Below are positions 26,242 to 37,607 of a stretch of 64,000 nt of DNA, one piece after another. The stretch comes from Neopestalotiopsis rosae. Its lineage: Eukaryota; Ascomycota; Sordariomycetes; Amphisphaeriales; Sporocadaceae. Position numbers and translations under genes: made by a program. Where the stretch lies: assembly GCA_023078685.1 (NCBI GenBank), contig JALGAS010000009.1, positions 124,001 to 188,000 on the forward strand. Direction: 5' to 3'. Below the pieces are notes generated by a model that ran no database searches, was not told the origin of the DNA, and saw only the letters and a list, made by a program, of their open reading frames with translations. How positions within the stretch are numbered: the first letter of the stretch is position 1; every line of letters begins with the position of its first letter.

Positions 26242-26851
26242 TGGAGTCACGAGCACCAGCAATTTATTTGAACTTCGTTTGGATCCTTCAATCATTTTGA
26301 GATATGGCGAACTGGTTCACCAACGAGTTACGCATTCTACTTTGTTTTCACGTGTAACGAGACACGACGGCTCCGAGCTTAAGAAGGATCATATTGCATG
26401 GCCGGTCGCGTAAAAAAGGGTGTTAGGATAGGAAGAAGATAGACGAAGACGAAGAAGAAGGAGAAGTGGAAGACGGGAAAGAAGCAGTAGAAGTAACTCA
26501 TGAGGCGATGAATGGAACCCCGACCTTCAGCAATGAGTCTTTCGCGATGAGACGTATGTGTTGGATAGTGCTTGGATGAATTGTTGCCAGCCCTGTGCTC
26601 AAGGTTCCAGGTACGTTTCGCTGACTCGAGGAAACCCACTCATTACTGACTAGACTCGGTGAAAACTAGGCAACCCGTCGTCACCTACCACACACCAAAC
26701 AAACAATGAGACGAACAATGAGGCAAACGGCGACGACAAGACCCACGACGACCGCAGACTTTTCATTTAATCTCTCCACAACGCCTATCTTCTATTCCAT
26801 TTACGTCAAACGTTTCCATGAAGCACTGAAGCAATTCAGCGTTTCTCCTTT
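26242..26851. other. SKI3 3' flank with a GAA-rich tract
   Basis: A purine-rich tract of GAA/GAC triplets runs at about 26425-26485. No gene is supported; frame 26379-26639 minus reads through this tract and is low complexity. The tRNA gene begins at 26852. Confidence 0.5.
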
Positions 26852-26969
26852 GGTCCGTTGGCAGAATTGGCATTGCGTCTGACTACGACAGCCCTCCTTC
26901 AGCCACAAGCTGTAGGAAGCCGTAACAAATGACATCAGGAGATTCTGGGTTCGATCCCCAGGCGGACCT
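26852..26969 (+). tRNA. tRNA-Arg(ACG) with a 45-base intron
   Basis: A full cloverleaf folds. The acceptor strand GGTCCGT (26852-26858) pairs with GCGGACC (26962-26968). The D arm is GCAG/TTGC with the loop AATTGGCA. Anticodon stem TCTGA pairs with TCAGG, with loop C-T-ACG-A-A. The variable loop is AGATT, and the T arm is CTGGG-TTCGATC-CCCAG. T8, A14, GG18-19, A21, T33 and TTC are all in place. The intron (26889-26933) sits after position 37, the usual place. It contains CGTA, which can pair with the anticodon as archetypal pre-tRNA introns do. A and B boxes are intact, and a run of five T (about 26973-26977) follows as a pol III terminator. The discriminator is T, which is not typical for Arg, so the amino-acid identity is less sure than the tRNA call. 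Confidence 0.82.
26889..26933 (+). other. tRNA intron
   Basis: 45 bases between nucleotides 37 and 38 of the tRNA. CGTA inside it can base-pair with the anticodon TACG, as expected for a spliced nuclear pre-tRNA. Confidence 0.7.
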
Positions 26970-27361
26970 AGCTTTTTGGCGTTTATAGACGTTGTCGCGA
27001 TGATTTTTGATGTTTTCCAGCGTATATGGTGGTTGTCGCGATGATTTCTGGTGTTTGGGGCCTATACTGTCACGTGCCGGCAGCAGCTGCCCATACCGGC
27101 TGCCGGGACTAGCAGCACCTTCCCCCACCGCTAGCAGCAGCGCGCCTTCCACTATCTCTAGTTCACCACACTTTGTTCGCTACATACACCTTGCCAAACT
27201 GATAGGTAAAGAGATTCCCTTCTCATTCTCCATCTCCATCTCCGTGGCTATTCAGCTATTCTACGTGCAGTTTTCATCTCATATTTTTCACGCCTCGTTC
27301 CCTTGTGACCGCACTTTCGCCTAGTACACTGTCCTCACCATATCCTCTTCAGTGTCATCCA
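26970..27361. other. intergenic 3' of the tRNA
   Basis: Contains the T-rich pol III terminator directly after the tRNA and then the 3' flank of the esterase. A block (TTGTCGCGATGATTT) appears twice, at about 26992 and 27034. No coding evidence. Confidence 0.45.
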
Positions 27362-29093
27362 TTATGCACACACCCAACTGTCAATCTGGTGAGGATCAAG
27401 CTCACCACCTAGATACGTGCTGTTCAGAGGCCAACGACAATGGCGATGTGTATAAGCAACCCCCAAGTCCACGCTGTCGTTGACAAATTTTGTCCCAATC
27501 ATTGCTTCGGGTGCAGTCCCTTCCTCTACCCAGTTCACAACGGCAGCCAGAACGTTATGATCTGCGTCAAAGGGAATACCCTTTGAAGGTGCATTGCCTC
27601 CCTGGCCAAGCACCCATGCGCCTGGACCGCTGTTGCAGTGGTTCATGCCTGGCACGCGGAATAACCGGTAGAAGTTGTCCAGCTGCTCTGGTGTATATCC
27701 CATGCCGGCAGCCAGATGCTCGTAAAACCTCAGAGAGTTGAAGCTGGTAATTTGCTGATCTTGCTGACCATGGAATGTCAGCATCTTGCCCGATGCACCT
27801 TCAAAGGCGGCCAGCGACGATGGCCAAGTCGCGATGTTGTCAGGGTTCTCGTCGTAGGCGATTACTGCATCCTCGACATTATAGGTCGAAGGATCCCATG
27901 CAGGGTCATCTAGTACGACGAATCTGAACCAGTCATATGAGGGTGCATAGGGACGTCCCGAGTACAAGCCAGTGGCCGCCAGAATCTCGCTACCGGGCTG
28001 CATGCCTGGATAGATGAGTTCCCCATTAGGCCGCCTGTAATCAGTAAAAATCTTTTCGACAATGGTGACTTGGTCAGCATTGAGGCAGTTGCTGGTGTTG
28101 TAGCCTTGGCATAGGAGCTCCTGCGGGTTGAAATGACACAAGGTAGGATCTTCAATGATGCCGTCCTCGACACCATCGATATTGTCACATTGCTTCAGCA
28201 CCTCGTTGTGGATAGTCGTGTTCCAGGTGGTAGCAGAGATGAAGTTGACGTCGGTGCTGTTTCCTGTAAGAGGGTAAAAGCTTGCTCGCCAAGAGTACAG
28301 GTTGTTGAAGTCGACAGCTGGAGAACCGGCCACGATGCCATCAAAGTCGTGGGGAAACATTTCCGCGGCTTTGATGCCTTGCCGGCCTCCGAGTGAGCAT
28401 CCTATGTAATAGGACTTGCCCAGAGTCGAGTTGAAGAATTGAGTTGTCAGCTTCTTGCTGACCACTGCCGACGTGTGCAGGCTGTCAGGATACCAGCATT
28501 AGCCAGGTGGCTTTGTAATTTGAAGTTCAGGGTCATTGGACTTACGATCGCCAAGCAAAATCGGTAACCACATCGTCGTTCTGATAGAAGGCATTCCCAT
28601 AGGTGCCATTATGCCCGTTATTGGTTCCCATAGTAGCAAAGCCGTTGGCTACACCATAGGCGATATCTTCATACTTGATGCCTGTACATTTGGCGTTAGA
28701 GACTGGATGTTCAAGGGCAGACTTGAGTACTATTCACGTCAAAGGGAAGGGCTTACATCCGTCTATGCCACCATTGCCAGTAGCCAAGGTTCGACCAGTC
28801 CATTGCTCGGGTAGCCACAGTTCCAGGGTGATGCTTGATCGATTCGATGTTGGCACCGACAAGGCAATCCGACATAAATCTACCGAGACAACCTGCGAGT
28901 CGCGACTGCAGGTGGCGTCGTTGTCGGGAAACGTCAGATTGGTGCCGGCGGGAACATACTGGAGTTGCGTTCTGGTCGAATTCCAGATACTGGCCTCGGG
29001 TACAAAAGAGAGACACGTCGACTCAAAGGTTTGATTTCCGAGCGCCACAGCCCCGACAGCTGCGACTGCTAGAATCAGAGATGATGCATTCAT
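27362..29093 (-). CDS. secreted tannase / feruloyl esterase family protein
   Basis: Exons 29093-28757, 28681-28546 and 28481-27362 join to 530 residues; introns are 75 and 64 bases with GTAAGC and GTAAGT donors. The chosen ATG at 29093 gives a signal peptide (MNASSLILAVAAVGAVALG). A frame extension to 29144 lacks an obvious purpose. The nucleophile motif is GCSLGGRQG, with the family's Cys next to Ser. NIDGVEDGIIEDPTLC is the calcium-binding-like loop, and VPGMNHCNSG holds the catalytic His with its paired Cys (the CS-D-HC arrangement). Many N-glycosylation sequons (NST, NTT, NRS) fit secretion. The family releases ferulic acid or gallate from plant wall esters; sequence alone does not separate feruloyl esterase B from tannase. 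Confidence 0.9.
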
Positions 29094-30359
29094 GATACTT
29101 ACTGTAGACAACGAAAGATTGAGGCTCTCGTGCAGTTTCGTCAATTTTATGACTCAACTGCCAAGTGCGCATCTCCTATTCCGTGCCCTTTTGCCAAGCA
29201 TTTAATCATAAATTCCCCAGTGCAACGACCCCGCGTCGCACAGCATTCGGCATCTAGATCCCTTGCCCAGGCTTGTAAATGCTTGGGGTCGGATAGATGA
29301 ACCGAACGTGAGGAGTCATTCATTTCCCTCTCTTGACCCCGAATTGACATGCATGCACGCGACAAGGATGGGCTAAGCGGATGCTACTCGAATATACTGA
29401 ATATCTTCTTGTATGATTCATCATCGTGTCTAGCTGGATTTAAAGAGAAGAAGAAGTCTTTTCTTCTCGGAATGAAGTCCAAATGCCGCTTTACATTGTG
29501 TGTGATCGGAATACCTTCAATGCAAACGTCTTTCATGCGAATTGGGATATCATTTTACGACAGGCCGGTGGAGCAATGCAAGCTCACGATGGACGCCCTG
29601 TGATAAGTCGGCCTAGAGTTGCTTTCAAAAGAACTCTTACCAAAACCTATAAGAGCACGAAGGTATACTAATTCAAATGTATAACATACAAGAATAGCTG
29701 GACAAATTCCCAGAATGAACGGCCATGTTAAGTATTCCCACGCGGCCTGCACATTGTAAAAGACCGAATTGTCCGGTCACCCCGACGTGCTTAGGAATGC
29801 TTCACTTATTAGTCCCAGCACGCCATGTCGCTATAGTCGGTAACGTACGCTATGCTGTAGGTGGGTACCACTTGGGGTTCTGTAACGGTTCTGCATGTAC
29901 TCGCGATTTTATAACAATTCGACGTGTTCTTAGTATATATTCTTGAATCCATTAGAGCTGAACTGAGTATTAGATACTTAGTCAGTGATTGCACATACAG
30001 GAGAGCATTTCATCAAATTGCATGATTATATACATAGGTATGCAATTGCGTGTCTGCTGTTTGGATAGTACACTTCGTCCTAATTCTAGCTGTGCCCCAC
30101 GCTGCATTGTACCATGCAGGTATGAACGGGGACTTCAATGAGGTCACTACCGAACCTAGTATTCTCATACGTTTAACGGACAATACTGACTAACGGCAGT
30201 ATACATGTATCGTGCTCGGACAAATGCCGACAAGGCTTGAAGTGAAATGTCCGCTCCATAGAAGGCTTAAAGACTGACGCTGTTCTACCAATTGAACTGC
30301 TTCCCTTTCCTCCATCATACTGCGACAGGTCGCATTGAGGAAAACGATAACAAGAAAAC
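29094..30359. other. intergenic, no supported gene
   Basis: 1.3 kb, moderately AT-rich, between two diverging genes (esterase minus, NmrA-like plus). Open frames of 60-84 codons on both strands have no recognisable features. A tRNA-like half at about 30255-30305 (minus) is judged a chance or relic match. Confidence 0.45.
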
Positions 30360-31193
30360 ATGGAATCTTCAAGCCATCAAACGACCATCGCCTTTTTAGG
30401 AGCTACAGGGCGAACAGGTAGTGCTACTCTTGGACCAATCCTCGCAAAGAAGGATAAAACCGTCCGAATACGCCCATACGTACGGTCCAAAGCCAAGCTT
30501 CTCCGGCTGCTCCCAGAGCTAGAAAACGACCCGTCGGCAGAGATATGGGAGGGTCAGCTAGACAATGTCAAGAGCTTGACTGACTGTTTCCGCGGCGCCA
30601 ACATCATCATCTGCACCGTCGGAGAGAACCAAAACATCCCCGGCCTGTGTACACTACAAGGCGCAGCCAAGTCCATCGTCGCTGCTCTCACCACCCTACA
30701 AAAGGAACAGGGCGAGAGGTGGACCAAGCCTCGCTTCATCATGCTCTCCGCCGCGCCCGAGAACCCACGGTTCCGGGCCGCCATGCCCGCGGCCGTGTAC
30801 TGGGTGCTCCACATGGCCTTTTACTACTCGTACGCCGATCTGGAGGCCGCGACGGAGATACTCGCGGCCGCGCCCCAGCTGCTATCTCTGCTCCTCGTCC
30901 AGCCGCCGGGCATCGTAGAGGACGAGCCCACTGGGCACGAGATCTCTACCGAGTCGGTCAAGAGGACGGTGACGTACGCGGATCTGGGCGCCGCCTTTGC
31001 CGAGCTGGCTTTGGAGAGAGGTTATGACGAGCTTGATACCGTTGGCGTCTCGAGCAAGGGCGGGGATGTGTCTGGCAAATATGAATTCGAGCTGTTGTCG
31101 AGAATGGTTATAGGTCTCATTGCCGGCTACGTGCCTGGGTACTGGCCGGCCAAGCGTCTCGTGGACAGATTTCTTGGCGCCCTTGGCTGGTAG
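30360..31193 (+). CDS. NmrA-like / NAD(P)-binding Rossmann protein
   Basis: A single exon of 277 codons plus stop, with the ATG in AAACATGG context. The dinucleotide-binding motif is at residues 12-19, reading FLGATGRTGSAT (the NmrA/atypical SDR form GxxGxxG). ANIIICTVGENQNIPG and FIMLSAAPENPRFR follow the Rossmann order. A Tyr-rich helix (AFYYSYADLEAA) sits where SDR enzymes carry their catalytic Tyr, but no canonical YxxxK is seen. The C-terminus is a hydrophobic helix (MVIGLIAGYVPGYW), possibly membrane-associated. Members act as redox sensors or as small reductases/oxidases in secondary metabolism; no biosynthetic neighbours support a pathway here. The middle part is much more GC-rich than the flanks. 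Confidence 0.8.
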   Translation: MESSSHQTTIAFLGATGRTGSATLGPILAKKDKTVRIRPYVRSKAKLLRLLPELENDPSAEIWEGQLDNVKSLTDCFRGANIIICTVGENQNIPGLCTLQGAAKSIVAALTTLQKEQGERWTKPRFIMLSAAPENPRFRAAMPAAVYWVLHMAFYYSYADLEAATEILAAAPQLLSLLLVQPPGIVEDEPTGHEISTESVKRTVTYADLGAAFAELALERGYDELDTVGVSSKGGDVSGKYEFELLSRMVIGLIAGYVPGYWPAKRLVDRFLGALGW

Positions 31194-32728
31194 ATTTCAT
31201 GGCACATGCTCAGGTGTCGTTCAGTACCATAACACTGTTAGTGGACAGTGAACACATGGCTATAGATAAAAGTCTCGGTGCTGACACTTTCTTGTACATG
31301 CTCTCGCGTCTTTGTTCGTACCCAAATCCCCCTTTCGAGTTGTTTGATAGAATCCGAGCTCGTTATCGTATTCGAATTTGGAGCAGCACGTAGCACAGTA
31401 TGGTCTGCTTACAGAATGACGATTAAGAACCAAGTTAGACCTACTGAAAGACATCGTATGACCTTTCTAGGTCAAAGCGCATCGGCTATGCGCGTACATC
31501 TACATGGGTGGTGCATGAGGTTCTCAAACTGCACTGAGTCTACTAGTCTCTGAATACAACCGAAGCACCAAATTTGAGGCTCGGACAACGCCGTCAAACA
31601 TGATGACTGAGGGGAATAGTAACGCATGAGCCGCTTGATTTGCTCGCACATAGTATCCTGAGCTGAATGGTGCTCTGGGATGGCTGCGGGAGGCGGCCTC
31701 CAGGGCAGAGACAACGCTCAGCTTACCTCCCATCAACCACTATAGCCTGAAGCACCTGTTCGAGGCTTATTGCTATTGCTTATGTCACGAGGTTTATTCT
31801 CGTAATTCTCATGATACCCAGAAGCACCATTTAGTAAAGCTGAAATGGTGCCCTTTGCCTCGTTAGATTCTTTGATGAGAAACAAGCTTTGGCGAGTGGT
31901 GCATTGCACAGACTCCAAGGTACGTAGATAGAGTGACTCGGTCGCAATTCTCCGAGCACATATGACGCTATCCCTGGTTCATTTGACCGTTGAAAAGTGG
32001 CGCTATGATACTGTATCTGTGTTCACAGGGCTGCGGACTCGAGAGCGTTCCTGAACGGCGGCAAGCCTCCCACGCAACAAGGTTCAGACCATCAGAGTGG
32101 GTTAATAATCCTGGGGACTCTTCTACTAGTAGAGCACACCACTTTCTTGGTTACAGTGGAAGTACGAGTCAGGATTACACCTCATGGCCCGAGGCTCCTG
32201 CTGAGACAACCCGATAGTCGTTATCGCGCCGGAGATCTTAGAGTGTCTCAGTCAGCATGAGGGCTCCACGAGAATTTACGAACGGTAATATGCGCAGCGT
32301 ACCGTCCTAAAGCATTTATAGCCGCATCAGCACGTTCGAGAACAAGACTAGCGGCAACCTTGACCAGAATCTCGGGTCTATGAGTGGGCATGCCTTTCCT
32401 GATTAGGCACTCTGGTATCACCGGGGGACTGTGTGGGTTACACGTGATGATTATAGATGAAAGGTCGCTCACCGCAGGTACTTGAGAATCTCGCGCTGTT
32501 ACTGGAAAATGTAACCAGTCACTTGAGGAGGTAACAATATCTTGCCTTGAAGAGAACCCATACACATAGAGTCATTGTAGTTGCTACAAGAATTGAATAG
32601 CTTTTCAGAAAACAGTCATTTGGTATAAAGTGGCGGCCGTGACCGTGTGACAGAACAGCGATGAAATACGTTGATCAAAGCACTTGCCTCGCGCAATCAT
32701 AGCAATCCTACACCCAGACTCACACGAA
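31194..32728. other. intergenic, no supported gene
   Basis: 1.5 kb between two plus-strand genes. Many short frames, none over 105 codons, none with family motifs. The last part holds the promoter of the GDSL esterase. Confidence 0.45.
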
Positions 32729-33832
32729 ATGACACGCTCAATCATTGCAACATCTCTCTTGTGCCTCTCAGCTCTGACTGTAGGGTCCGAGGCTGCCTTC
32801 AACTGGGCAAACGTCAACTCTGTCGTAGCCTTTGGTGACTCGTACTCCTCGGTTTGGGGAACTGCTGGCTATCCCAACTTCACATTTATTGGATCTTACA
32901 TACAAAGCCAATACGCCTTTACCCCATCCCAACTGCTCAATGATCGAATCATTCAAAACTACTCGGCCACAGCAGAAGGCGGCCCCAACTGGCTTGAATG
33001 GTTGACCGGATGTGCAACCAAGCCCGGACTCTATCTGCCCAAGTCCTGCAGCACCCAGCTGTGGGACTTTGCCTTCTACGGCGCCAGCTACAGCAAGCAG
33101 TTCTTCCCCCAGCACCACTACTACACGGTCCCTGTCGTGAACCAGACCCAGCGCTACCTGACCTACGCCGACAAGACGCTCGCTCTCGACAAGTCGCGCT
33201 CCCTGGTCGCCATCTGGTTCGGCATCAACGACATCTTTGACACCAAGAACTTTTACACGGGCCCCTTGACCAACGAGCAGCTGTGGAACCAAGTCATTGC
33301 CGCCGCCTTCCAGCAGAGCGTCACCCCTCTGCTCAAAGCCGGCTACAAGAACTTTCTCATGATGAACCTCCCGCCCATGGACCGCATCCCCTCGAACCTG
33401 CGCTCCACCAGCCCTTACCCGACGCCCTCGACCGTGCAGCTCTGGAACACCATCCTGGCCAAGCAGTCGGCCTCTTTCCAGGCCGGCAACCCGGGAACCC
33501 GCGTCATGGTCTACGACGACAACAAGTTCTTCAACGCCATCCTCGACAACCCGGGCTCGTATGGCATCCGCGTCACCGATACCTACTGCCGCTCCTACGA
33601 GAACCCCGACGTCGCCACAAACCCTTCCAAGTACGGCTGCTACCCCCTGAGCCAGTACTTTTGGCAGAGCGGAGCGCACATGTAAGACGTCCTCGTGTTT
33701 TTCCTTTCCCCCGGGTGTCCTACTTCTGAGATGTATCCTCTGCTGACTACATACCGATACAGGACTTCTCACACTCACCAACTCATGGCTGCTGATCTAG
33801 TGAGCTTTTTGAGAACGCAGACAAGCTCGTGA
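32729..33832 (+). CDS. secreted SGNH/GDSL esterase (CE16-like)
   Basis: Exon 1 (32729-33681) and exon 2 (33763-33832) join to 340 residues over an 81-base intron with a GCTGACTAC branch site. The ATG at 32729 gives a signal peptide (MTRSIIATSLLCLSALTVGSEA); a frame extension to 32684 is not needed. The catalytic Ser lies in VVAFGDSYSSV (block I), the block III Asn in IWFGINDIF, and the C-terminal His in the small second exon (HMTSHTHQLMA). A Trp-rich stretch (GPNWLEWLTGC) is typical of fungal CE16 acetylesterases and related lipases. It probably deacetylates or hydrolyses esters on plant polysaccharides outside the cell. The coding part is markedly GC-rich compared with its AT-rich flanks. 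Confidence 0.88.
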
Positions 33833-34278
33833 TTTACTCCACACATATAAAGCTGTGCATATACGGTGGTATAGTGGCTTAGCTTAGTCCTATTTGTTTG
33901 GCATTTTCTCTGAGACTCCAGTGGCTTGCTGGAAGATTTACGCTCTTTACGTGAGAACCTACTGGTTTGAGCGGCGCTACTGTCGAATAATCTATGTAAA
34001 ATATGTAGAATATCAAACCTGGCCCTTGTGTTCAACGTAAATATATCTCGATAAGGTGAATAGCATCAGTCGCCAGGATGATGGATTCATTTTTCCAGTC
34101 ATCTCTTTCGAACGACCATCAATTTTGACATAAGAGAATGACATCATGTAAGTAATTAGTGATTATTAATAAAGTCTAAGTCATCCAGTTTCATTCATGT
34201 ACATAAACCATAGCCCCGCCACTCTGCGACCATCATGCTAGCCAAGAAACTTGTGTTCAAAGTTCTCTTGCGTTCCGC
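33833..34278. other. convergent 3' region
   Basis: AT-rich 3' flanks of the esterase (plus) and the next gene (minus). No gene seen. Confidence 0.5.
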
Positions 34279-34974
34279 TTAGTACTGGCTCCAATCAATG
34301 GCAGAAACGTCTTCGTAACACTTGACGTCCTCGGTGATGATGTTGAGCTCCTCGACACCCTCAAGGGTTGGACCAGAAGCGCACTGCGCAAGCAGCGTGA
34401 TCGCCACGCAGTTATCGGGGACGACCGTCTCGCCCCGGACGGGGTACTGTGGGCGAGTGTAGACGGGTGCCGTCTCGTTGCAGACGACCAGAGTGCTGCC
34501 AAAGGGACCAAACAGGTCGGCGTACGGGCTGCGCAGGCCCGGCGTGATGCCCGCGCCCTTGGTGCCGAGTCCAAAGTTGAGTCCGAGGTAGACCTCGTCA
34601 GACGTGGTCGAATCGGAGAATTGCAGGCCCTGCGGTGTGTAGTAGGGGTTTCCGTTGCCGTCGGTGCTGGCTATGGGCGGTAGCCCGACCGAGGTTGAGG
34701 CGCTCGAGACTTCTTGCCCAGTTCCATTGACGAAAAAGATTGCGCCCCCGTTGGCATTCAGTACCGCTGTGTTCAATCCTGCGCCAGAGTGAACACCGCT
34801 AAGAGACCAGCCATTGACTGGCGGGTCAAAAATGTTCTTCGTAGTGTCGGTGACATTGGCCACGAGAGTGAAAAAGGTGCTGGTGGAGAGTGGTGGATAT
34901 GCATCCCGTCGAGACATGGGAGAGGCAACTGCAAGACCAGCGGCCGAGGCAAGCGAAAGAGATTTGAAAAGCAT
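34279..34974 (-). CDS. small secreted protein of unknown function
   Basis: A single exon encoding 231 residues from the ATG at 34974. The frame continues to an ATG at 35013, but starting at MLFKSLSLASAAGLAVASP gives a clean signal peptide. It is followed by a possible Kex2-like dibasic site (SRRDAYPP). The mature part is rich in Thr, Gly, Asn and Pro, with several sequons (NVT, NGT, NET). Only four cysteines are visible, all in the second half, enough for two disulphides (VVCNETA, PDNCVAI, LAQCASG, VKCYED). It resembles a widespread fungal family of extracellular proteins with an STFFTLVANVT-type opening (I think of DUF7907, from memory only). No catalytic motif is visible. It could be a wall protein or effector candidate. 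Confidence 0.75.
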   Translation of the reverse strand: MLFKSLSLASAAGLAVASPMSRRDAYPPLSTSTFFTLVANVTDTTKNIFDPPVNGWSLSGVHSGAGLNTAVLNANGGAIFFVNGTGQEVSSASTSVGLPPIASTDGNGNPYYTPQGLQFSDSTTSDEVYLGLNFGLGTKGAGITPGLRSPYADLFGPFGSTLVVCNETAPVYTRPQYPVRGETVVPDNCVAITLLAQCASGPTLEGVEELNIITEDVKCYEDVSAIDWSQY

Positions 34975-36300
34975 CTTGTCTGGTGTAGGTTTATTGTGAT
35001 GAGCTCTGTGCAAACGAATGTATTGTGATGGTGGCAGCGTGTGATGATGGTATTATTGTTTGGTTGATGTTATGATTGGAGTGAGTTGTGTAATGGGAAG
35101 TGTTGGTTTATATATCCTCGTCACATTCTTCCAGCACGCAGGAGGTTCTTTTGGACCTTTGTCCGGTCACGATGCGTCATTTGTCGCGGAGCGGCAACGT
35201 AGCGGCCGTTGAGGCCAAAGCCGGTGTGCAGATCAACCTGCTTAGGAGTGGCTCTGGCGGACTAAGACGTAACGTTCACTGTGCGGCACTAACCCCTGGC
35301 TCGACTATAAGCGCGATGGAATGCTAGATTGGTAGCGTGCCATGCATTAGTGAGGTACGACAGTGCCATCCTTCTCGTATAGTTGAGATCTGCCAGCACA
35401 TGTCAGCACTGTAAGAGGACTAGTTGTAGGCGCAGGCTTACTTACTATATCCCGATCTAGCACTTGGGCTAAACACGAGCTGTAAGCAATCTTATGCAGG
35501 ACAATTCATCACTTTCTTTTTATACTAGATTGCTCATCACCAACATTTGTACTGCACCACGATTCATTTCATCGCGCCGCATTGATGCATTCAATGGTCA
35601 CCCAGACAGACATGCAATGCTTCGCTGATCTGACGAATACGGTCAGCGATTCTTCCTTCTTGTCAATTGTGGCGCTCGAAGACCGTGTTGTAAGGGCGAA
35701 CCAATTTTGCAGATGGAAGAAAAGAAACATCATCGATTGGTGTTGTCTAGGACGCTGTAATAGGAAGAAAGGGCCTTGACTTCAGCTCGACCCAAGACGA
35801 CTACCTCCTGCTCACTCTCTTTCCCCATATTTTCAAGTCGCAAAGAACGGGCAGCCCATTAGTATAGAGAGTGTCATCCTCGTCATACTGGCACGTCCAA
35901 AAGGCCATCGTTCGACTTGGTTGCAAGTATCAAGATAGCTGGATACTGGGTCTCTCGGGTCTGTCAACAGTAGAGATCAAGCCGAGCTTGGGGATTGATT
36001 CGACTGGACCTGCGCCTGAGTGCTCATGTATATGGACAACTAGAGTCTTTGAAGAAATTCTTCGGTAAGATGAGGAATCCCCGCGGAGTATTCGGATCGA
36101 CGTGCTCTAGGCTCAGTTGCCAGCTGAAGCACCTTCCCTCCAAGATTGTTTCTGCTCATCACGTGAGATCCTGTAGACCGGCAAGGCTATATGGTGTAGA
36201 AGACCTAAAGTATTGCGCCGGATGTATCCTCGTCTTCATGGACATGTTTCTCTCGTGTTCAAATGTATCCTTCGCATCCTTCCTGGCGAAGTAGATTGCT
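34975..36300. other. intergenic, no supported gene
   Basis: 1.3 kb: promoter of the secreted protein on the left, then the 3' flank of the small beta-trefoil-like gene. Short frames only. Confidence 0.45.
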
Positions 36301-36807
36301 TCAAGTTCCAGATGTCCTAAGAAATCTCCAGAGCGTCTCTCCATGCTGTCGCGTGATCAGACTTTCGCCATCCTCGGCAACAACAATCACCCTGAGCGAC
36401 TCCCACCAGTGGGGAACGAGCAGCTGATAGACGCCTCCAGGCCGGTCCCTCGTCGTAATGCACTCCCATGCGTGGAACCCAGTGGCCGCGGCACGCACTC
36501 CGCTCTTGCCATCGTGACCGATGTACTTTCCGGTCTTGGGGTCCTGGAGACCGAGCCAGCCGTTCTTTTCGACGCAGAGCCAGCGATTCATTTGACCTTG
36601 ACCTTCGTCGATGGGCTTCAGGCGTAGCCCTTCGCTGGTGAGGCTGATGGCTCGAAGGGACTCCCTTTCTAGGATCATGTAGGTATTGCCGGGAAGAAGA
36701 CCGCTGAATCCATCATGTGGATCGTCCACGCTTGTCACGGTGTCCAAAGTCGGGCTGCCGATGGATGTCTCTGATGCATCGTCGTTTGAGGCATCCAGTG
36801 AAGCCAT
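36301..36807 (-). CDS. small cytosolic protein with fascin/beta-trefoil-like repeats
   Basis: A single exon encoding 168 residues from the ATG at 36807 (GTGATGGCTTC). A frame extension to 36888 adds only low-quality sequence. After a Ser/Asp-rich leader (about 40 residues) come repeats of the type MILERESLRAISLTSEGLRL, MNRWLCVEKNGWLGLQDP, KYIGHDGKSGVRAAA, FHAWECITTRDRPGG and LWRFLRTSGT. The short beta-hairpins with W-x-C and Y-I-G-x-D/N-G resemble fascin- or ricin-type beta-trefoils. There is no signal peptide. Such proteins are common in Sordariomycetes with no known role. A carbohydrate- or actin-binding job is possible but unsupported. Confidence 0.65.
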   Translation of the reverse strand: MASLDASNDDASETSIGSPTLDTVTSVDDPHDGFSGLLPGNTYMILERESLRAISLTSEGLRLKPIDEGQGQMNRWLCVEKNGWLGLQDPKTGKYIGHDGKSGVRAAATGFHAWECITTRDRPGGVYQLLVPHWWESLRVIVVAEDGESLITRQHGETLWRFLRTSGT

Positions 36808-37607
36808 CACGAGTATTTTATTGCTTGGGCAAATACATGGAGGCAAGAGGAAGTGTTGCCTGGATTCATGCAGGTTAAGGGACAGCACTGAGTGGGGGAG
36901 GGGTTAGTGCTACCGACACTAACCTGAATCCCCCAAAAGCTAAGATGACGTCGACACCAGATGTCCAAGATGCAGACCCCAAACCTTCCGCAAAATGGGT
37001 AAGGGGAGTTTGAATTTAGGCCCAGATTGCGGGAGACGCATGCCATCCCCGTCGTTTAGTCCCAGAGTGTCGGTCTGTCGACGGTATTTAGCCTTTAAAC
37101 CGTAAGGGTGCTATCGTGTCCTGCTGTCCCGAGCTGCCCAATCAGTTTCAATACTCGAGGCAGGATCAAGAATTACTTTCACGCCTGATCCGTCTGTCAT
37201 ATAGGGAACCCCAAGGTCTCAAGTAATGAAAGGTTCCAAGAAGTCATGACTTGACTTTACGAGGCAGAGACACACCATCTCGTGAGAAAACTAGATTCGA
37301 ATTCCTAGTGTAATAGTATTTATCGCCATCAGCTGGTGTATGGGGGTTACTCGGCGTGTTGAGCTGATGTATCCCTTGATTGTTCTCGTGTTGCCCCGCG
37401 CCATTCAACTGCCTTAATAGAGTTCCACGTCGCCCACCCGCAAAATATTGCTATCGAGTTTCTATAACAAACGCGCCAACTTGGGCACCTCGACTCTTCG
37501 ATTTCCACCTTTCCACCCCACACCCCACTGAATCAGCCTCGAAAGTACGAGACAGCTACCAACCCTTCAAAGCTATTTTGATACTGGAAAACAAAACCCG
37601 CGCCGCC
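36808..37607. other. boundary between the conserved stretch and the decayed island
   Basis: Promoter of the small beta-trefoil gene and the upstream region of the hypothetical gene at 37608. Frame 37380-37658 could contribute a 5' exon to that gene. Confidence 0.4.

Noticed and set aside
30255..30305. tRNA-like half on the minus strand (GTTC-AATTGGTA-GAAC D arm)
   Set aside because: Position 8 is not T, T33 is missing, and no T arm with GGTTCRA follows; chance or old relic.
32768..33781. 337-codon open frame antisense to the GDSL esterase
   Set aside because: The sense frame has signal peptide, GDSL and His blocks and an intron; the antisense frame is a by-product of the GC-rich third positions.
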